Source: Microcebus murinus (Eukaryota > Chordata > Mammalia > Primates > Cheirogaleidae). From it: a stretch of 64,000 bases of DNA. Of this stretch, positions 1 through 10,845 are shown one piece after another; the stretch's first letter is position 1; each line of letters opens with the position of its first letter. The stretch lies in the NCBI RefSeq assembly GCF_040939455.1, contig NC_134119.1, positions 1,934,501 through 1,998,500 of the forward strand, in the 5' to 3' direction. The notes beneath the pieces are model-generated. The model did not search any database, had not been told where the DNA came from, and saw only the letters and a program-made list of their open reading frames with translations. Position numbers and translations under genes: made by a program.

Positions 1-1735
1 TCCTCGGAGCTGATTCCTTCCTGCCTTTATTTTCCAAGCAGTGAGCACACCGAGAGACTGCTCTCGTGGTTTGCGCGGGGAAGGGAAGCAGGTTCCGGCT
101 TCGACGGAGAGCAGGGCAGAGGCAGCACCGTTAGGCAGAGGCGGGCGGGTGGGAGGCAGGGAGGGCAGGTCACAACGTGGTGCCAGGCCTTGGAGGACTC
201 GGGAGCAGCTGGCGTGGGGGCTGCACCGCGATTCTCCATCTGCACCTGCCGTCAGGACGGGCCCACGTGCACGGCAGTCTGCTGTCTTGGGGGAAGAGGC
301 GGCTGCACCCACCCAAGCCTTCCTGCACCCCCTGGAGGGCCGGAGGCTCAGGTCCTGTTTTCCACTTAACGCCTGGCCGCTCTCTGCACCTCCACAGCAG
401 AATCCTTTGTCTCGCACCTGCCCGTGCACGGTGCAGGGTGCTGATGAAGTCACACCGCGATTTTCACACACTGGCGAGAAGGCGCAGAGCCCAGACACCT
501 GCCCGCTTGGGTACATGGCCCGGGGCTCCCCCCATTGCCTGCAGAGCCCCCCGAGGAGAAAGAGGCCCCCGCCTAGCACACGCCCAGCTGTGCCCGCCCC
601 GGGCATCTGACTTCCCTCCGCCTCCCCCAGACAGCCACAGGAAGGCTCCGTTTCAGCAAAACGGTCTCTCCCCAGAGCCCCAGAGAGCAGCAGCGGCTCA
701 GCTCCCACTTGCTCTGGGTGGAGCCCAGATCCTGCACCCGCAGGCCCGTGGGCAGCGCCAGGCCAGATCTTGGCGTAAATCTCGGCGAGGTTCCCAGAGC
801 TGCCCGCCCGCTCCGGGAGGACGGCCAGTCCCGGCTGCACAGACACAGAATGGGCTGTGGCCGGGTGACGAGGGGGTGGAGGAGAAGCCGGCCCCCATGG
901 GCCACCCCTCGGGGATGCGGCAGCACTGTGCGGTGAGCCAGCAGCCTGCAGGCCTGCTGAGGCCTGGGAAGAAGAACAGGCTTCTCAGGGCAGGAGGGGC
1001 TCAGGCCGCCACGTCCTCCGGGACAGAAAAGGTGGCGCTGAAGGCGCCCAGAGCTCCGTCCCACAACTGCCGGCGGCTCCAAGCGTTTGTCTGCAGCCCC
1101 GCACGCTCCTAAGACACAGTCCTGCACTGAGGAGGCTCCGGCAGGGCAGGCATGGGGCAGTCCCAGTGCCTGACACAGGTTCCTTGGGGGGGACGAGGAC
1201 GCCTCCCCCCACTGCTGGGCGGCGGGGCCATCCCTCTTGGCCACGGGGCCCCTCCCTCCAAGGGTGGGGCTGGCGGGAAGGGGGCAGGGCTGCCTTGGGG
1301 CAGGAGGGAGGAGGATGCTCGCTGTGGTCCTGGGTGGGGTCTCGGGGGCATGGCCGCTGGAGGGGCCCCTGCGGTGACAGTGGCGGGTGGAGGGCTGGGT
1401 GGCTGGGTGGGGACAGCAGGGCTGGTCTTGGGGACAGGCGTGGGGATGGGGTGGGAGAGGCCCAGCAGCCGGGTTCTGGAGAGAGCTGCAGGAGGACGTT
1501 CCCCAGCAGGTCGGGGTGGCAGGGCCACGTCCCCGTTTGGACGTCTGCGCAGAGCCGCTAGGGGACGGGAAGCCGCAGCCAGCTCCGCAGGGAGGGGAGC
1601 CCTGGGGGGGAGGCGCGAGGTCTCCATCACCCCCGCTGCCCGGCCTGTGCCACCCGTGGACTGTAGCCCAGCGAGTTTTCCCCGGATGGAATGTGGGGAG
1701 GGATTTGGGATTTAACCTTGTGACAAATCAGGAGC
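1..1735. other. GC-rich unique sequence, no gene recognised
   Basis: This is GC-rich sequence with many CpG and G-runs. Several overlapping open frames exist on both strands (for example 177-1112 plus and 573-1244 minus). They are low-complexity Pro/Arg/Gly/Ala translations of GC-rich DNA with no recognisable domain, so I do not call them genes. A G-quadruplex-type cluster lies at 1385-1453. Confidence 0.6.
1385..1453 (+). other. G-quadruplex-forming G-run cluster
   Basis: GGG or longer runs occur at 1385-1387, 1392-1394, 1397-1399 and 1405-1407, with loops of 2-5 bases. This satisfies the usual G3+N1-7 rule, and further G-runs continue to about 1453. Folding is inferred; only the spacing is seen. 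Confidence 0.5.
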
Positions 1736-1960
1736 CCCACAGGGACTTTATTAGAAAAAAAAATTGAATTACGAAAGGAATAAGTGTCTTTTTTTTAAAA
1801 TTTAATAATTTTTAATTATTTTTTTACAAAGCCCTAATACTTTTTTTTTTACCTTTTAAAATTATGGAAACTTCCACCACATTAAACAGAGGAAACAACA
1901 GCCTGACACGTGCCCACCATGAATAAGTGTTTAAAGCAGAAACATGGAGGAGATAAAAAA
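1736..1960. other. AT-rich patch with poly-T runs
   Basis: After 1.7 kb of GC-rich matrix the sequence turns abruptly AT-rich, with T-runs at about 1789-1796, 1819-1825 and 1840-1850 and TTTAATAATTTTTAATTA-type stretches. It may be a decayed reverse-oriented retroelement tail or a small AT island. I cannot assign a family. Confidence 0.3.
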
Positions 1961-2690
1961 GTGAAAAGCCAGAAGTTACCGGCAGGCCTGCCACGGAAAG
2001 CCACAATCGCTCTTAAATCCTGGGTGGCCGTGGGGTCGGCCCGGCCCCTAGAGGAGCGAGTCGTCCCTGACGGGAACGGGAGGGTCACTCTGGCTCTGGG
2101 TCTTTCTCCTTCTTTCTCCCCCCACCAGGGAGGAACATTTTACACCCAGCGTGACGTGGCTCCTTCACGTGTGCACCCCGTGAGAGCCACCTACTACGAC
2201 CAAGGCCATGCTACCACGCTGCTTCCGGAGACTTCTGAATGAGGACACGCAGAGCCCACAGACCCTGCGCCCAGAGGACAACCACAACCGGCGGGAAGTC
2301 TGCAAACAGCCGTTCAGCACCTCCAGAAATTGTTCTGAGAGTACACAGAAACTCTCCTTCAGGAAACTCTACTGAGCCCCAGTAAGAACTCGAGATTTGG
2401 GGCATCTGAGCGGAGACCCGCTCCCCCTTCCCCAGCGCCGTGGAACTAGGGGGGCCCCGCGCAGGAACTAGGAGTCCTTGTGATCTTCACCACCACGCGG
2501 CTGCCATGGGGAGAAATGTCATTTGGCTAAATTGTGTCCTCGGTGAAGCAGAAGCAGTAGAAATTAATTGCATTGAGTCTTGACTCCTGAATACATTCTC
2601 GTTACCATTCACCGTGATGAAATGGGAAGTGCAGACGCAGCACGCCCCACAGTAGGCAATAGGGGGAGTACTTGTGCCACCACTGGAGTT
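1961..2690. other. Unassigned sequence upstream of the hAT fossil
   Basis: This has mixed composition with no recognised gene, tandem repeat or element. Frames here are short and uncharacterised. Confidence 0.4.
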
Positions 2691-3800
2691 GCCAGCTAAA
2701 CTAGCCACTTCTCCCTGGAGAAAAATTCTTCCCTAAGAGAGGGACTGGCAGACAGGCTGGAGTTAGTCTGCACGTGAGGCAGACCCTGTCTTGAAAATGA
2801 GCCAACTCTGCCTCTTCAAGAAAAGCAACTGACACTGTTTGCTGCTGCTGATAAAACTTTCAAGAAAAATTAGAATTTTGGAAAATCTGTGTCTGCCCTG
2901 GTGAGCTCAGGTGGCTTCCCAATAGCGAAGGACTTTTCTGATGAGACTGGTGGTAATTTTAACTCCTGTATAATGGAAGATCTGCTTGATTCGGAAAACC
3001 AGCGATGCAAACGACTAATGCACGAGGCTACAGAGTCCCGCATGGGTTACAGATCCACCCGGGGTACAGCAGAGGCCCACAGAGTTCAGCAGGACAGAGT
3101 AGGAAAGCCCAGTGGCGTGGCTTCAGCTCCACATCGCTCCACTACCCTTTAGGAAATGACCATGTGTGTTGACTTTCGATGCCATATCAAAGCAGCACAG
3201 CCACGGCTACCTGAAAAGGAGATTAAAATGCCTCTCCCTTTCCATCTGCCTGTCTGGGCAGGGATGAATTTTGTTCCTGTTTCAACCCAGACACCGTCAC
3301 AGCCCAGCGAAGGCAGAAGCAGAACCGAGCAGTCTCCTGTTCAGGCAGATGTTAGAGAGATTTGCAAAAATGTGAAGCAATGCCACCCTTCTCACTGAGT
3401 GAGTTTTATGTTGGAAAACCTACTTAGTTTTCAAGAACTATGTTACTTATGTTAACATATAACGGGCTTGTTATTGCTACTTTAAAATGATTTAACCATT
3501 ATTTTTGAATGCTTAGTTCTAATGGTCTAATCTGGTAAATATCAGTAGATTCAGCACATATACAGAAAAGGTCTTTGGGTCTTTATTAATTTTTTAAAAC
3601 TTTGTGTATATATGCACTTAATGTATATAGGTGTTTAGAGACAGGGTCTCACTGTGTTGGCCAGATTGGACTTGAACTCCTGGGCTCAAGCAATCCTCCT
3701 GCCTTAACCTGCTGGAATGCTGGGACTATAAGTGTGAGCCACTGGGCCTGGATCTCTAATAATTTTTTATACTATAAAGGAGCCCAGAGAACAAAATTCT
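2690..3800 (+). pseudogene. hAT-superfamily (Charlie/ZBED-like) transposase 3' part, decayed
   Basis: This is a relic of the C-terminal half of a hAT transposase and its 3' flank. Broken frames at 2889-3152 and 3156-3398 keep recognisable pieces of the mammalian hAT-derived family. These include 'FPIAKDFSDETGG' near 2930, a dimerisation-domain-like 'LPEKEIKMPLPF' near 3210, and the C-terminal 'ICKNVKQCHPSH' followed by a stop at 3396-3398. The AT-rich 3' non-coding part continues past 3590, is interrupted by an Alu monomer, and resumes at about 3752-3800. Frameshifts, deletions and loss of the catalytic N-terminal region make it non-functional. The exact subfamily is not determined; the match is from memory of the family, not an alignment. 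Confidence 0.75.
3599..3751 (-). mobile_element. Alu monomer (FLAM/FAM-like) inserted in the hAT fossil
   Basis: Reverse-strand 7SL-derived sequence. From 3633 it reads 'gagacagggtctcactgtg', then 'cctgggctcaagcaatcctc' and 'gtgagccactgggcctgg'. The short left-monomer length and high divergence fit an old free Alu monomer. AT-rich copies of roughly 'taattttttaaaac' / 'taattttttatac' flank it (about 3588-3602 and 3761-3773) and look like a decayed target-site duplication within the hAT 3' region. Confidence 0.75.
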
Positions 3801-3894
3801 AGCAGGGCTGGTGCCAGGTGGCGGGGGGAAGAGGCGGGTTGAGGGGTCTGGGGAGGAGACAGCTCGTTGTCTAAACAGGGGGTCAGGGCGGGCC

Positions 3895-4235
3895 TCGGTG
3901 CAGTATCACGGGCTTAACTGTGTCCCCCACATTTCTATGTTGAAGCCTTGACCCCAGGACCTCGGGCTGTGCCTGCATTTGGAGATGGAGCCCCCAAAGC
4001 GGTGACTGAAGTACAGCAGGCCACCGGGCGGGCCCTGACCCAAGAGGACTGGTGTCTGTCTTCACGAGAAGACGGGACGAGGACACGGATGCTCACGGAG
4101 GGACCACGTGAGGACAGGGCGAGAAGATGGCGTCTCCATGCCCAGGAGAGAGGCCTGGGGAGGCGCCAGCCCTGCCCACACCCTGCTCCTGGGCTGGAAA
4201 CCTCCAGAACCGTGAGGCAGGAAGGTATGCTGAGC
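3895..4235 (+). mobile_element. ERVL-MaLR-like LTR, decayed
   Basis: The order of motifs resembles mammalian MaLR-type LTRs: 'ctgtgtcccccacatttct', 'atgttgaagcc', 'atttggagatgg', 'gtgaggacagggcgagaag', then 'cctccagaaccgtgag' near 4203. It is strongly diverged and CpG-decayed, and its boundaries are approximate. It is non-coding. The subfamily (MLT1-type) is a guess. Confidence 0.55.
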
Positions 4236-5029
4236 TGCTCCGTCCTCAGTGACAGACTGTCCCTTCCTGGAGAGTTGCACAGGCTGCAGGGGTGGAGCAG
4301 CCCTCGGGGGCGAGTGCTGGGGTGTCCGAGGACACACCAGGTGGCTGGGGGGGCAGGGAGGAGGTGACGCCCTGGGAGGACCCAGCAATGCGACAAGCTG
4401 GGGCAGCTGCCTCTGAGGAGGGCCTGGCCTGACTGCAATCCTGGGGGAAGCCGGGGTGGGACCGGCTGGGGTGGGACCTTGGGGAGCCGAGAAGGGTGGT
4501 CCGATGAGGGCCGAGCTGCGGGCGAGTGGGCAGATGGGTCTTCTCCCAGAGGGCCACGCAGGGAGCGCGGAGCCCCTGCCCACCCCACGTCCGCACACAG
4601 CCCCCGGGCCAGGAGGCCGCCCGAGCCGGGACCACAGCAGAGGGACAGAGGGACGGCTCCGTGCCTGCCCAGCCCTCTCTGGGTGGGACGCCGAGGGCTC
4701 CACTGTTCAGGACTGAGGCGTGCAGATTCGTCTTTATTTGAGAGAAAGTGGAAAGGCTGCCGTCAAAGCGACGGCCATGAGCCGGCTGCCTCGGGTGCGA
4801 GTGGGAGCCTAGCCTCCTGCCGCAGTGCGGGCCCACGGTGACTCTAGGCCCCGGCCCCAGCCCCGTCACTCTCTGCGGATCTCCGTGAGCAAGGCTTCTC
4901 TCCCCCTTCCCCGGCATCACTCTGCCCCAGTGACCAAAATCATCAAAATCATTTACAGTCCTGGTGGACCCCCCCACCCCACCCCGTGCTTCCTGCTGCT
5001 CTAGAAACACAAAGGAAACTCTCTCCTTG
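4236..5029. other. GC-rich sequence without recognised gene
   Basis: GC-rich, with several overlapping long frames on the minus strand (for example 4246-5010). They are rich in Pro/Ser/Arg/Gly and show no family signature. Nothing else is recognised. Confidence 0.5.
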
Positions 5030-5390
5030 GTGCCTGCTCCTCACACTGGTGTCCTCTGGCCTTGGAGCTCACAAGTCCGTCCCTGCCCCAGGGCCTTTGC
5101 ACCTGCCCTGGCCCTGCCCGAGACACCGTTCCCAGCTGGGGGCAGCTCTGCTCCCGGCCTCCCCTCTCAGGGGCCACTGTCCCACGCTTCAGAGCCTTTC
5201 ATGCACGGACCACGGTTTCTGCTAACGGCGTCCGAATTCTGCCCTCAATCTGTCCCCTGCAATGGTCTGGGAGCTCCCTGGTGCTGGAGACCTTGCCTTC
5301 TTGATGTCACCCCAGAATTCTTGTCATTACTTGGCACAGAGTGGGCATCTGCCAGACAACACTTGAACAAAGGGATGAAGGAGGTTTTGG
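5030..5390 (+). mobile_element. LINE-2 3' fragment
   Basis: Typical L2 3'-end phrases occur in order: 'ccagggcctttgcacctgcc' near 5089, a Cys/Pro-rich decayed ORF2 end, 'cttggcacagagtgggc' near 5331 and a tail resembling the L2 'ttgaatgaatgaa' end near 5362. It is an ancient element, non-functional, in forward orientation. Confidence 0.75.
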
Positions 5391-5539
5391 GTCGTTCTGG
5401 TGGAACGGGCTCCCTTGTTCCTGCACGTCCCTTGTTTGAGGACGTGAGCTACAGGTGCACTGTATTCTCCAGGAGAAACTTCCTAGCAGAAAAGCATCTG
5501 GAAGTTTACACATCGGAAACAGAATTAAATAAAAATGGA

Positions 5540-6260
5540 TAAAACAAAACCAGCTCAATTAAATTGTTGCAGAAACAATTTATAATGCAGACGAAGAAGA
5601 AACCGTTCCTGATTAACCCGTATCTGCCTTAAATCTGAGTTGAATCCCTTTGTTCTAGCATCACTTAACGGAGAGGCAGAAGGAAGGCTTGTGTTTCTCG
5701 AGACAAAGGCTTCGAGCTATTTATGAGTCAGCACGTGAGCGCAGATAACGCCAGGAAGCCGGTTTGGCAAAAGTTAATCAGAAATCAGAGATTAAACTGT
5801 TCCTTTGCATTATGCACACATTTAAAGTTATGAAGAAAAATTCTAAGCAGAACATCATGTTTTACAAATTGCTAATACCCAAGGAGGCGATTAAGACGTG
5901 CGGTGGGACCACACTCCAGTCTCCGATGTGGAGGCTGGTGCGCATCTCCGGTCCACCGTCAGACGGCTCTAAATAAAACAATTACAGACGTTTGCATATA
6001 TTTATCTTCTCCTGTGTTTTCACGAACCGAACGCCAAGAGTGTGCTCGGAGCCGCACAAAGATGAAACAGGACGAGGTCCCAGCCCTCGGGCGTACAATC
6101 AAAGTGAGACAGATAAAACAATTCAGACATAAAACGCAGCAGCTGAAAAGGCTGTTAAAATTTATGAGGTGCAAGGTTTTGTCGGCTTTTCTAAGGAAAG
6201 GCAGAACCGAACGGGAAGCCAAATTACCGAAAACCACCTTGGACCGGCGAGTTTTAAGGG
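5540..6260. promoter_or_regulatory. AT-rich non-repeat island, candidate conserved non-coding element
   Basis: About 0.7 kb of AT-rich, CpG-poor sequence without repeat signatures, set in GC-rich DNA. It holds homeodomain-type cores (for example 'aattaaat', 'gttaatca', 'gattaa') and 'cgagctatttatgagtca', which includes an AP-1-like 'tgagtca'. A short open frame, 5764-5976 plus (70 codons), lies inside and has no family signature. Conservation is inferred from composition only. Confidence 0.4.
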
Positions 6261-7084
6261 GAGAAAGTTGAATAAAATGTATGAGCACCAGAGCTGGAGA
6301 AGGGGGGCGGGGCGGGGTGCAGAGGGGAGGGGCAGGGCTGGGAAACTGATCTGAACAGAGACTCAGTTTCCCCGCTGAGGGGGATGAGCCGCTGCCCAGG
6401 CTTGTCAATGCAGCACCTTGTGCCTAGAACTGGGCACCCCACTGGGATTTGGGGGTGTCAATGCGGGCTCCGTCTCTCCGGGCACAGGGCCTAGCCCCGT
6501 GCTGGCCCTCGGCATGAGCTCAAGGAACAGAGGGGCTCGCTTTCTCCCCGTCCCCGCCGCCCCCACGCTCTGCCCAGACCCTCTGGAGGCAGGACCGACA
6601 TCACCGGGCAGGTGACCCAGGAGCCAGGCGTCTACGGGGAGACTACACATCGCTCCCGCTCTTAGACGCAACGCCGCCTCGGTTTAGCCATTTTGGAAAC
6701 CAATTGAAAAATCTAGCGTTTCCCCAGTTTCGGCTTGCTGCAGTTAATGACGACAACAGGTCACATTTCAGAACGTGCAGGTTGCACACGCCAGGGGCTT
6801 GGCGAAGTCGCACACACGGCTTCTGGGGGGTCTCCAGGGCGTGCCGTGGGAGGAGAGGCGCAGGCTCCGCGCAACCGCGCTGTTCACATCACGGACGCTC
6901 TTAAATGCCGTGGGAAACAAACCCGCGCGGTTTTACACCTGATTTTTAGCTGCACGGGAAAGTAAACCCAGGAAGCCGAGAACACTGGTGGACTCCGGGG
7001 GGGAGTCGGCTCGACGCGGCTCTGGGACGCCGGGGATTGGCGCCGGCGCTGCGCAGCCTGACTTCCCAGCGGCGGGAGAGCCCT
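6261..7084. other. GC-rich sequence, nothing recognised
   Basis: No gene is supported. A weak MIR-like tail ('actcagtttccccgctgag' at 6360 onward) is too short to call. Confidence 0.4.
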
Positions 7085-7185
7085 CAGGTGTCATCGTGCA
7101 GTTATAAAACGAATTTAAAACAATGAGTGGCAGCGAGAGTGGCTGCTTTCTGCTGCTTAATTCTCTTTCCGAAAAGCGGCTAAGA
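7085..7185. promoter_or_regulatory. Small AT-rich island
   Basis: About 100 bp containing 'gttataaaacgaatttaaaa' and 'ctgcttaattctctttcc', unlike the flanking GC-rich sequence. It could be a small conserved element. There is no direct evidence of function. Confidence 0.25.
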
Positions 7186-7889
7186 GCTGGGAGGGCGGCT
7201 GTAAGGCTGTCTGCTCTGGGTGACCCCACGGCCAGGGTCTGCCACGCCCGCCTGCCCACCCAGGCTCTCCCTGCCGGTGGCCACAGAAACGCGGTGGAAG
7301 ACGCTGGTGGCCTTGCTGTGGGGTCGCTGGGAGAGGAAGAGGAATCACAGGGGAATCGCTTCTGCCCCAGGGGCCCTGCCCAGAGCCGACCTCCGCACGC
7401 AGGATTTGACCGGAGACCGAGAACCCCCCGGGTCTTGGATTCAACGTGATCTTGGTGAAACTAACCTGGAAACCAGTTTTAAAACCCAGCAGAGGAGTTG
7501 CTGGGCCCCCCCACCGCCACCCTGCTGCCCCTCCCTCAGGGTGGGTGGGCGTCCCAGGGTCCCGGGGCATGGGGACATGGGTGGAAGTGAAAGGGGCAGA
7601 GCTGGGGGAAAGGAAACGCCTGCCCAGCCACGTGCCAGCCTTCCTCGCCCTCCTCACTTCGCCTCCATGGCCAGAGCCTTGCCCTGTCCTCCCCTTGGGC
7701 CTCTGGTCCTCAGCCTTTCCTCAGGGATCTGTCAGACCACTGGGCCAAGACGCTGTGCCCCCACCTCCTGCCCTTGCTGCCCCCTCTTCCGCTCCGGTCC
7801 TGTGCGGGGTCCTCGCCAAGCCTCCTCCCCGAGCCAGGGCCCACTGGGGGGTCAGGAGAGCGGCTTCCCCCTACACTCACGCTGTGAAG
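7186..7889. other. GC-rich sequence with long non-genic frame
   Basis: A 372-codon frame (7220-8338 plus) crosses this stretch, then runs through a MIR and into the start of the CATCAC tract. This shows the frame is accidental. No other feature is recognised. Confidence 0.5.
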
Positions 7890-7968
7890 CCACCTGCTGT
7901 GTCCGCACTCTGGCCCAGGCTTGGTGCACAGTAGGTACTCAGGTGATTCCTCGACAAATAAATCAATT
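7890..7968 (+). mobile_element. MIR/L2-type 3' tail fragment
   Basis: 'ggcttggtgcacagtaggt' followed by 'actcaggtgattcctcgac' and 'aaataaatcaattcatgag' resembles the shared MIR/L2 end (cctggcacatagtaggcgctcaataaat). It is a short fragment. Confidence 0.45.
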
Positions 7969-8099
7969 CATGAGCCTCAGCAGATTATTCCTTGAACTGT
8001 TATGTAATTGCTTTGTATGGGGGTGGGGGTGTCTTATCTCCCATAACCTGGTGAGTGTCCCAGGGCAGCCAGGATGGTGGCAGAGAGCACACCTGTGGT

Positions 8100-8280
8100 C
8101 CCAGGTGGCCTGGTCCAGACACCAGCTCTGCCACTGGCTCGTGGGCTGCCCTGGTACAGCTGCTCCAACTTCCTGTACCTCCGGATCTCTGTCTACAGGA
8201 AGAAGACACCTTAGAGGCTGCCGTGAGCGTCCTGTGGCATTAATGCAAGTGAAGGGCTTAGGGCTGTGCTGGGGAGCCTG
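8100..8280 (+). mobile_element. MIR SINE
   Basis: Forward MIR with 'ccagctctgccactggctcg' (tRNA-region end), a decayed 'tgggcaagttacttaac'-like segment, the 'gatctctgtctacaggaa' core region, and a 'gtgaagggcttagggctgtg' end matching 'gtaaagcgcttagcacagtg'. The CATCAC tract begins just downstream. Confidence 0.7.
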
Positions 8281-8317
8281 TCAGTGCTGGAGAGTGCTAG
8301 GTGCAGTTGTCATTGTC

Positions 8318-8906
8318 ACCACATCACCATCAGTATAACTGTCACCATCACCATCATCTTCATCATCACCATCATTACCATCATCATCACTATCACCACC
8401 ATCACCTTCATCATCATCACCATCATCACCACCATCATGACCATCATCATCACCATCACCACGATCACCTTCATCATCATCACCACCATCATCACCATCA
8501 CCACCTTCATCATCACCATCACCACCATCACCTTCATCATCATCACCACCATCATGACCGTCATCATCACCGTCACCACGATAACCTTCATCATCACCAC
8601 CATCATCACCATCACCACCTTCATCATCACCATCACCACCTTCATCATCACCATCATCACCATCACCACCTTCATCATCACTATCACCACCTTCATCATC
8701 ACCATCCTCACCTTTATTATCACCACCATCATCATCATCACCACCATTGTCACCATCACCACCACCATCGTCATCATCACCATCATTACCATCATTATCA
8801 TCACCATCATCACCTTCATCATCACCATCACTGTCATCATCATCATCATCATCACCTTCATCATCACTATCACCATCACCACCATCATCCCCATCACCAT
8901 CTCCCA
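8318..8906. repeat. CATCAC/CACCAT-type simple tandem repeat, about 590 bp
   Basis: Continuous trinucleotide-based array of ATC and ACC units with interspersed CTT, TTA and GTC variants. The plus strand is almost free of G across the tract, so strand asymmetry is extreme. The three plus frames read poly-His-rich, Ile/Thr-rich and Ser/Pro-rich; the minus strand reads Met/Val. These frames are repeat products, not genes. Longer-period copies (blocks with 'caccttcatcatcatcacc') recur through the middle. Confidence 0.95.
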
Positions 8907-10699
8907 GGCCTCCACCATAGATCCTCAGTAAAATCCTATTGATCCTACTGAACTGAATAGAATAATCAGAAAGATGAAACTTCCTCTGAATATGAAGACT
9001 GGAAATTAAGAGGGAAGCGAGACAAAGACAACATGCGTTTCGTAAAGCACAAGCACCTGTGCATCAGCGAATACCTGCCTGCCCCGAGACAAGCCTGAAT
9101 AAATGGATACTCTTGCTGGAGGGCTTGGGACCCCCAGCACGGGGGATCAGAGGAGGGACGGCGTGGCGTGAAAGACCGAGGGCAAGGAGCGTTTCCGCAA
9201 GGTCAAAGGGCAATGGCAGGAAACGATCAACAGCCCCAGGACCGGAGCCGCTGCGTGCCCACAGCCCCTGTCCCTGCAGACCGCGCTTTTCAGCAGAATC
9301 GCTTTAGTGGAGCGTTCAGAGCAGACCATGGCTGGGAGCCAGCTCTGCCACTTGTGACGCGGCCGCCCCGCGCCAAGATTCCCGCACTCGGGAGCCAGGC
9401 CCTTATCTGCGATGAGCAGGTGCAGGGCAGGGCCTGGCGGGCTGGCGGAGACAGTGGCTGCCGCGGCAGGAGGTGGGGGTGGAGCGGCAGCGCCGGGCGT
9501 CGGCTTCGCAGGGAAATGCGGCTGCTCCCGGAGCAGACCCAGGACTGCAGGCCGGTGTCCCTTCCTGGGAGGGCTGGCGGCCAGGTGGAGCGCCTGCGCC
9601 CTGCGCATTCACCCTGAGGTGCCGGCCGGCGTGGGCTCTGGGCCCCACTCCCCTCACCTGGGGCTGTGCTTTCCTAAAGCCCATTCATTCCTCTGACCCC
9701 TTGAAACCCAAGATGGTCTGGGGCCAGGAGGTGCGGCCAGCCCTGCGGTGGGGGAGTGACACCAACGGTGGGCGCTGCACAGTCCGGCCTGGGTGGCCGA
9801 GGCTGGCGGATCCCCGGAGTCAGAAAGTGAAACGCTGGTTCTGGGGGCACCTGGGGGCGGGGCACGGCTGCGCTCGACTTGAGTATTTCTGCAGAATCCC
9901 AGCGCGTAGAGACAGAGGCTGAGATAGGTAGGGTTTACAGAGAGAAAGGTGACCTGGAAGATTCTAGAACCCAATGTGGGCCACATGGGGTGACCAGGAA
10001 CAGGGGTGCATTTGTCTGAAAAAGAAAGCACCATGCTGCTCTACATGGGTTTCGTTTTTTCATGAGACCTCCACATCGATCTCCCCAGACCCCTTGGAAC
10101 CCAGGGTGTGGGCTCAGGACTTGGGGAGCACCTGGGCTCACCTCTGCTCTTGGGGGGTCAAGGTCCCAGGGCTTGGTGATTGTGAGGCACACGGTGGGGG
10201 CCGGGCACAGCCTGCTCTGGGAGTACCAGGGCTGCCTGGCTACTCTGTGCCCTGCTCTGCTTGCAGGCCGTGGGCTGCCCTCTCTGTGCCCTGCCTCCAC
10301 TCACAGGCCGGGGTCTGGGACAAAGATGCCCGAACTTTTGTGACAGTCACCTCGGCTTCAGCCACGGAAGTCACACGGGGGACTGATTCCCCCCCCCCCC
10401 CAGTGCCACGGCACGGGCGGCTGGGAAGGCCACTCGCACGTCTAACAGGTGTGAGGTGTAAGTCTCATCCACCTGAGACTTAGCCAGCAGCAACGAACAC
10501 GCGGGGATTTTTCTAAAAAGCTAGAGTTTGCCTCGACTTTATACAGAATTTTTTTCTTTTTATACCAACCCAAGAGTCCGTCAACCCAGGGCTTCACCCG
10601 GTTGCGCTGTGAGATGGAAGGTGTGGAGAACAGCAAACTAGCTGCTTCCGGCTGTAAACACGCGGCGTGCACAGAAGGCGCTGGATGAACCTCAAGTGC
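8907..10699. other. Mostly GC-rich sequence; 13-bp poly-C at 10389
   Basis: No gene or element is recognised. 9330-9550 has raised CpG density. A 13-base C-run occupies 10389-10401. Confidence 0.45.
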
Positions 10700-10845
10700 A
10701 CAGATGTTTATTTTATAGTTTTCTTAAAAATTCAGAAGGTGTATGCATTTTAATTAGCCATTTTATTTTACCAAAAATAAAAAAAAAGGAGTCCATTGTG
10801 GCTCCAACAGTTTCTGAATAAGCTAATATAGCAGGCCCTGTGTTC
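10700..10845. promoter_or_regulatory. AT-rich non-repeat island
   Basis: About 145 bp of AT-rich sequence with 'ttttaattagcc' (homeodomain-type core), 'ttattttaccaaaaataaa' and an A9 run. It is isolated in GC-rich flanks. Conservation is not tested. Confidence 0.25.

Noticed and set aside
7220..8338. 372-codon plus-strand frame
   Set aside because: Includes a MIR and enters the simple repeat; not an exon.
8301..8942. 213-codon poly-His frame and opposing Met/Val frame
   Set aside because: Direct translation of the CATCAC simple repeat; no gene structure.
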